64,000 nt of DNA from Isoetes taiwanensis (taxonomy: Eukaryota; Streptophyta; Lycopodiopsida; Isoetales; Isoetaceae). Positions 62,015-64,000 of this stretch are shown here, piece by piece. Position 1 is the stretch's first letter. The number at the start of each line of letters is the position of its first letter. Where the stretch lies: NCBI GenBank assembly GCA_021234155.1, contig JAJEKV010000004.1, forward strand, positions 5,830,109 to 5,894,108, in the 5' to 3' direction. The notes beneath the pieces were generated by a model. The model did no database searches. It was not told the origin of the DNA and was given only the letters and a program-made list of their open reading frames with translations. A program made the position numbers and the translations under genes.

Positions 62015-62760
62015 TGCTGCCACAACATAGAAGAGCATTACACACAATGATATATCTATGCTTGCATATTGACTTGAGCATTGGAATACAAGTACTACAG
62101 ATTTGAAGACTCTCATCCCTGAAGATCACAAGTAGACACTTGCTTAAGAGCCAAGGAAAGGACATTCATTGAAGATTACACAAGCAAAGCAAGGAAGTAA
62201 GATTCAAGCAAAACAAGCTAGAATTTGAAGATTGGAAGACCCCTCAAGTTGAATTGGTATGTGGTTAATTTTTGAGTTCTTGGCATAAGCACTATTTCAC
62301 ATAGTTCTCTTCTAGAGTTCACCACCTTATTCCTATTCAAGATACCCTACTTACCTCATATTCGATGTCTCACCTTCATCTCCTTTAGAAAATTTGGCAA
62401 ATAGCCTTTTCTCTAGTCAAAACATATCATTCATGCACCATTCATACACCACACACTCATTATGTCACCACCATCTTGAAAAAGCAAAAAATTCCACTCA
62501 ATTTGGTCTCTCTCCAAAAGTTCAAATTAAAGAGGAAAAGTGCACAAATTCCCAAGAAGAGCATGAGAAAAGCAAACAATCAAGTTGTTACATAAAAGTT
62601 GCAAGCTTATGTGCGCTAGTGCCAAATTGATCCATGTCACCATCTAAAATTGCCAAATCACCATCCACATCACCACCAAGCTTGCCATGTCATCACATAC
62701 ATGTCACCCTTCATAAAAATTCATTCTTTCAAAATTTGGTCTAAGTAAAGTCATTTTGAC
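62015..62760 (+). repeat. C LTR, first 746 bp, copy 2
   Basis: The same 746 bp as 41660-42405. It is cut by LTR D at 62761. Confidence 0.75.
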
Positions 62761-64000
62761 TGTTGAAGGCTTTTTTGGCAAAACCTCCAACCTAATGGTT
62801 TAGAACCTCCAGGTTGCTTAAGGCAACCACTCTGAATCACCAAAACCTGGAAAAGTCACTGAAATTTCAAGATCAGACTGCTTTCCCTGAAGCAAAAAAA
62901 ATGGTCTGACCATAAACTTGTGCCATTTAAAATCAAATCAAGCAAATCAATTGATTTTTTGATAGAGATCTTCTTAACAGATGTGGGAATCAGTGTTCAA
63001 AAGTCTAGATAGAGCTGAGATAAGCAAGGTTCTCAAAATCACACTTCTGACTGGGTCAAAAATTGGTCAATACCAGCAACAGCAAGCTATTTTTTGCAGA
63101 TTGAAGATGGAACAAGTTTTTTTAGTTTTGGAAATTTGAGATATCTCTGACTGGTGTCTAGATTGAAGGCAACTTAAAAATTTCAGGAAATTAACAACCT
63201 AAAGGGTAGAATTTGATTAAAATCTCCTATCAGTCTGACTGTGCAAGAACCCGAGAGCAACTTTACCTAATATGAAATCTAATTGGCTTTTTTTGTGTTT
63301 TTTCAAGTGTATCAGTTCGGAAATACCCTCTAGTTATAGTGCATAAAAATTTCAAACTAAATTATTTTTTAGTTTTCTGAAAATCAAGGATTAAACTCAA
63401 GAACAATCACCACACGAATTTTTTTCTAAGGTCAGATTTTCATTCAAGAAGCTATTCAAAAGATCAACATCAATTTCCCTGAGTCTAATGGTCTCAGGAA
63501 AAACAATCAAACAGATCAAATTGTCAATAATCTCAAAAGTGGTCGATAATCTCAATAGCCCGTCAATTCTTCCGATTTGGAGGCTAGAGGAGCAAATGCA
63601 GACTAGGAATCAGTCAATCCGCTCGGGAAAAGCTTCAAGTCGACGTTCTTCACGCATACAACCCCCGGAAAACAATGCAAGATCTCAATCCATCTTAAAC
63701 GGCCCTGTTTCAGTTCAAATCTTGGCAAATTCCTGTTTGAAATTCAAATTTTTGTTTGTTTATGAGTCGGTATGGATGCGTGTAGGTGAATGGAGGGTGC
63801 AGAGCTATGATTAAGCAGGTAATTCCAACCAATTTTCCGGATCTTGGCCTTCATCGAAAATTAGGGTTCTTGAAAAATAGTCCAAATATCCCACAGGCAT
63901 GTTTAGAAAAAGCAGACTAGTGTATAAAAGGAATTTTACCGCAATTTCTTCCGAATAAACGTGCCATTATGAAGGGGGAACCGGCCCGTGCCCGGCCCCC
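62761..64000 (-). repeat. D LTR, 3-prime part, running off the window
   Basis: In element sense it ends GCCTTCAACA. It is related to the B LTR over its length (shared ATCCCACAGGCA and GGTCAGATTTTCATTCAA blocks) but has diverged. The stem-loop is GGTTGC-TTAAG-GCAACC at 62812-62828. The last 60 or so bases are GC-rich. No coding signal. Confidence 0.75.

Noticed and set aside
1-64000. CRISPR arrays, bacterial operons, rRNA or tRNA genes
   Set aside because: None seen. The only regular repeats are LTRs, LTR subrepeats and the four palindromes.

Overview
This is eukaryotic nuclear DNA, almost certainly from a land plant with a large, repeat-packed genome. The evidence is Tat-like Ty3/Gypsy retrotransposons with a plant-type extra RNase H, primer sites that look tRNA-Gln-like, plant-style TATA boxes and short introns, and several layers of nested LTR elements. 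The lineage (fern, lycophyte, gymnosperm or angiosperm) cannot be decided from the window. There are no bacterial genes, CRISPR arrays, rRNA or tRNA genes. Over 90 percent of the window is retroelement sequence.

Layout. 1-8487: element A1, a nearly complete plus-strand Tat-like element (gag, protease, extra RNase H, RT, degenerate RNase H, integrase) with 1.75 kb LTRs. 8488-10570: inverted remains of a third family (C). 10571-16338: an A-prime LTR on the minus strand, split by a truncated family-B element (B1) with a 2.44 kb LTR. 16339-17524: an A fragment (A3). 17525-39446: a compositionally different element, here called H, on the plus strand. It has a histone H3-like gene, a second unknown gene, gag, protease, RT, RNase H, integrase and a C-terminal chromodomain. 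It is interrupted by a complete minus-strand B element (B2, 26057-37176) flanked by the 5-bp target duplication AGGCA. 39447-43300: a C fragment that is a near copy of 59797-62760, then LTR pieces. 43301-50030: C2, a plus-strand C element with most of gag deleted. 50031-51062: a unique stretch that looks like the promoter and first two exons of a host gene, ended by an LTR. 51064-59197: an A-prime LTR piece and a chimera of a B 3-prime end (B3) and an A 5-prime end (A2). 59198-62760: the C integrase and RT in inverted order plus a 3-prime LTR. 62761-64000: the end of another LTR (D).

Main discovery. Between the left end of H and its gag lies a gene (about 19809-21078). Its predicted product begins with the first nine residues of mature histone H3 (ARTKQTARK) and ends with a recognisable H3 histone fold (ALKEIRHFQKS, AKRVTLM, YLARHIKGERP). 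A long charged insert of roughly 300 residues separates the two. The same element carries an integrase chromodomain, the domain type that reads methylated H3 tails. The histone gene and the following unknown gene each sit behind a similar module: two near-perfect palindromes of about 67-74 bp, a TATAAATA box and a related leader. I know of no described LTR retrotransposon with an H3 gene.

Other signals. The A, B and C families place the extra RNase H between protease and RT, and their original RNase H has lost its catalytic residues. The LTRs carry stem-loops that keep pairing while the sequence changes. One integrase gene is split into two halves lying 50.7 kb apart in opposite orientation, each half still carrying the CCATT target duplication of the same insertion. 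Many reading-frame breaks fall exactly at CAG/CTG triplets, which suggests consensus error at methylated CHG sites rather than true decay.
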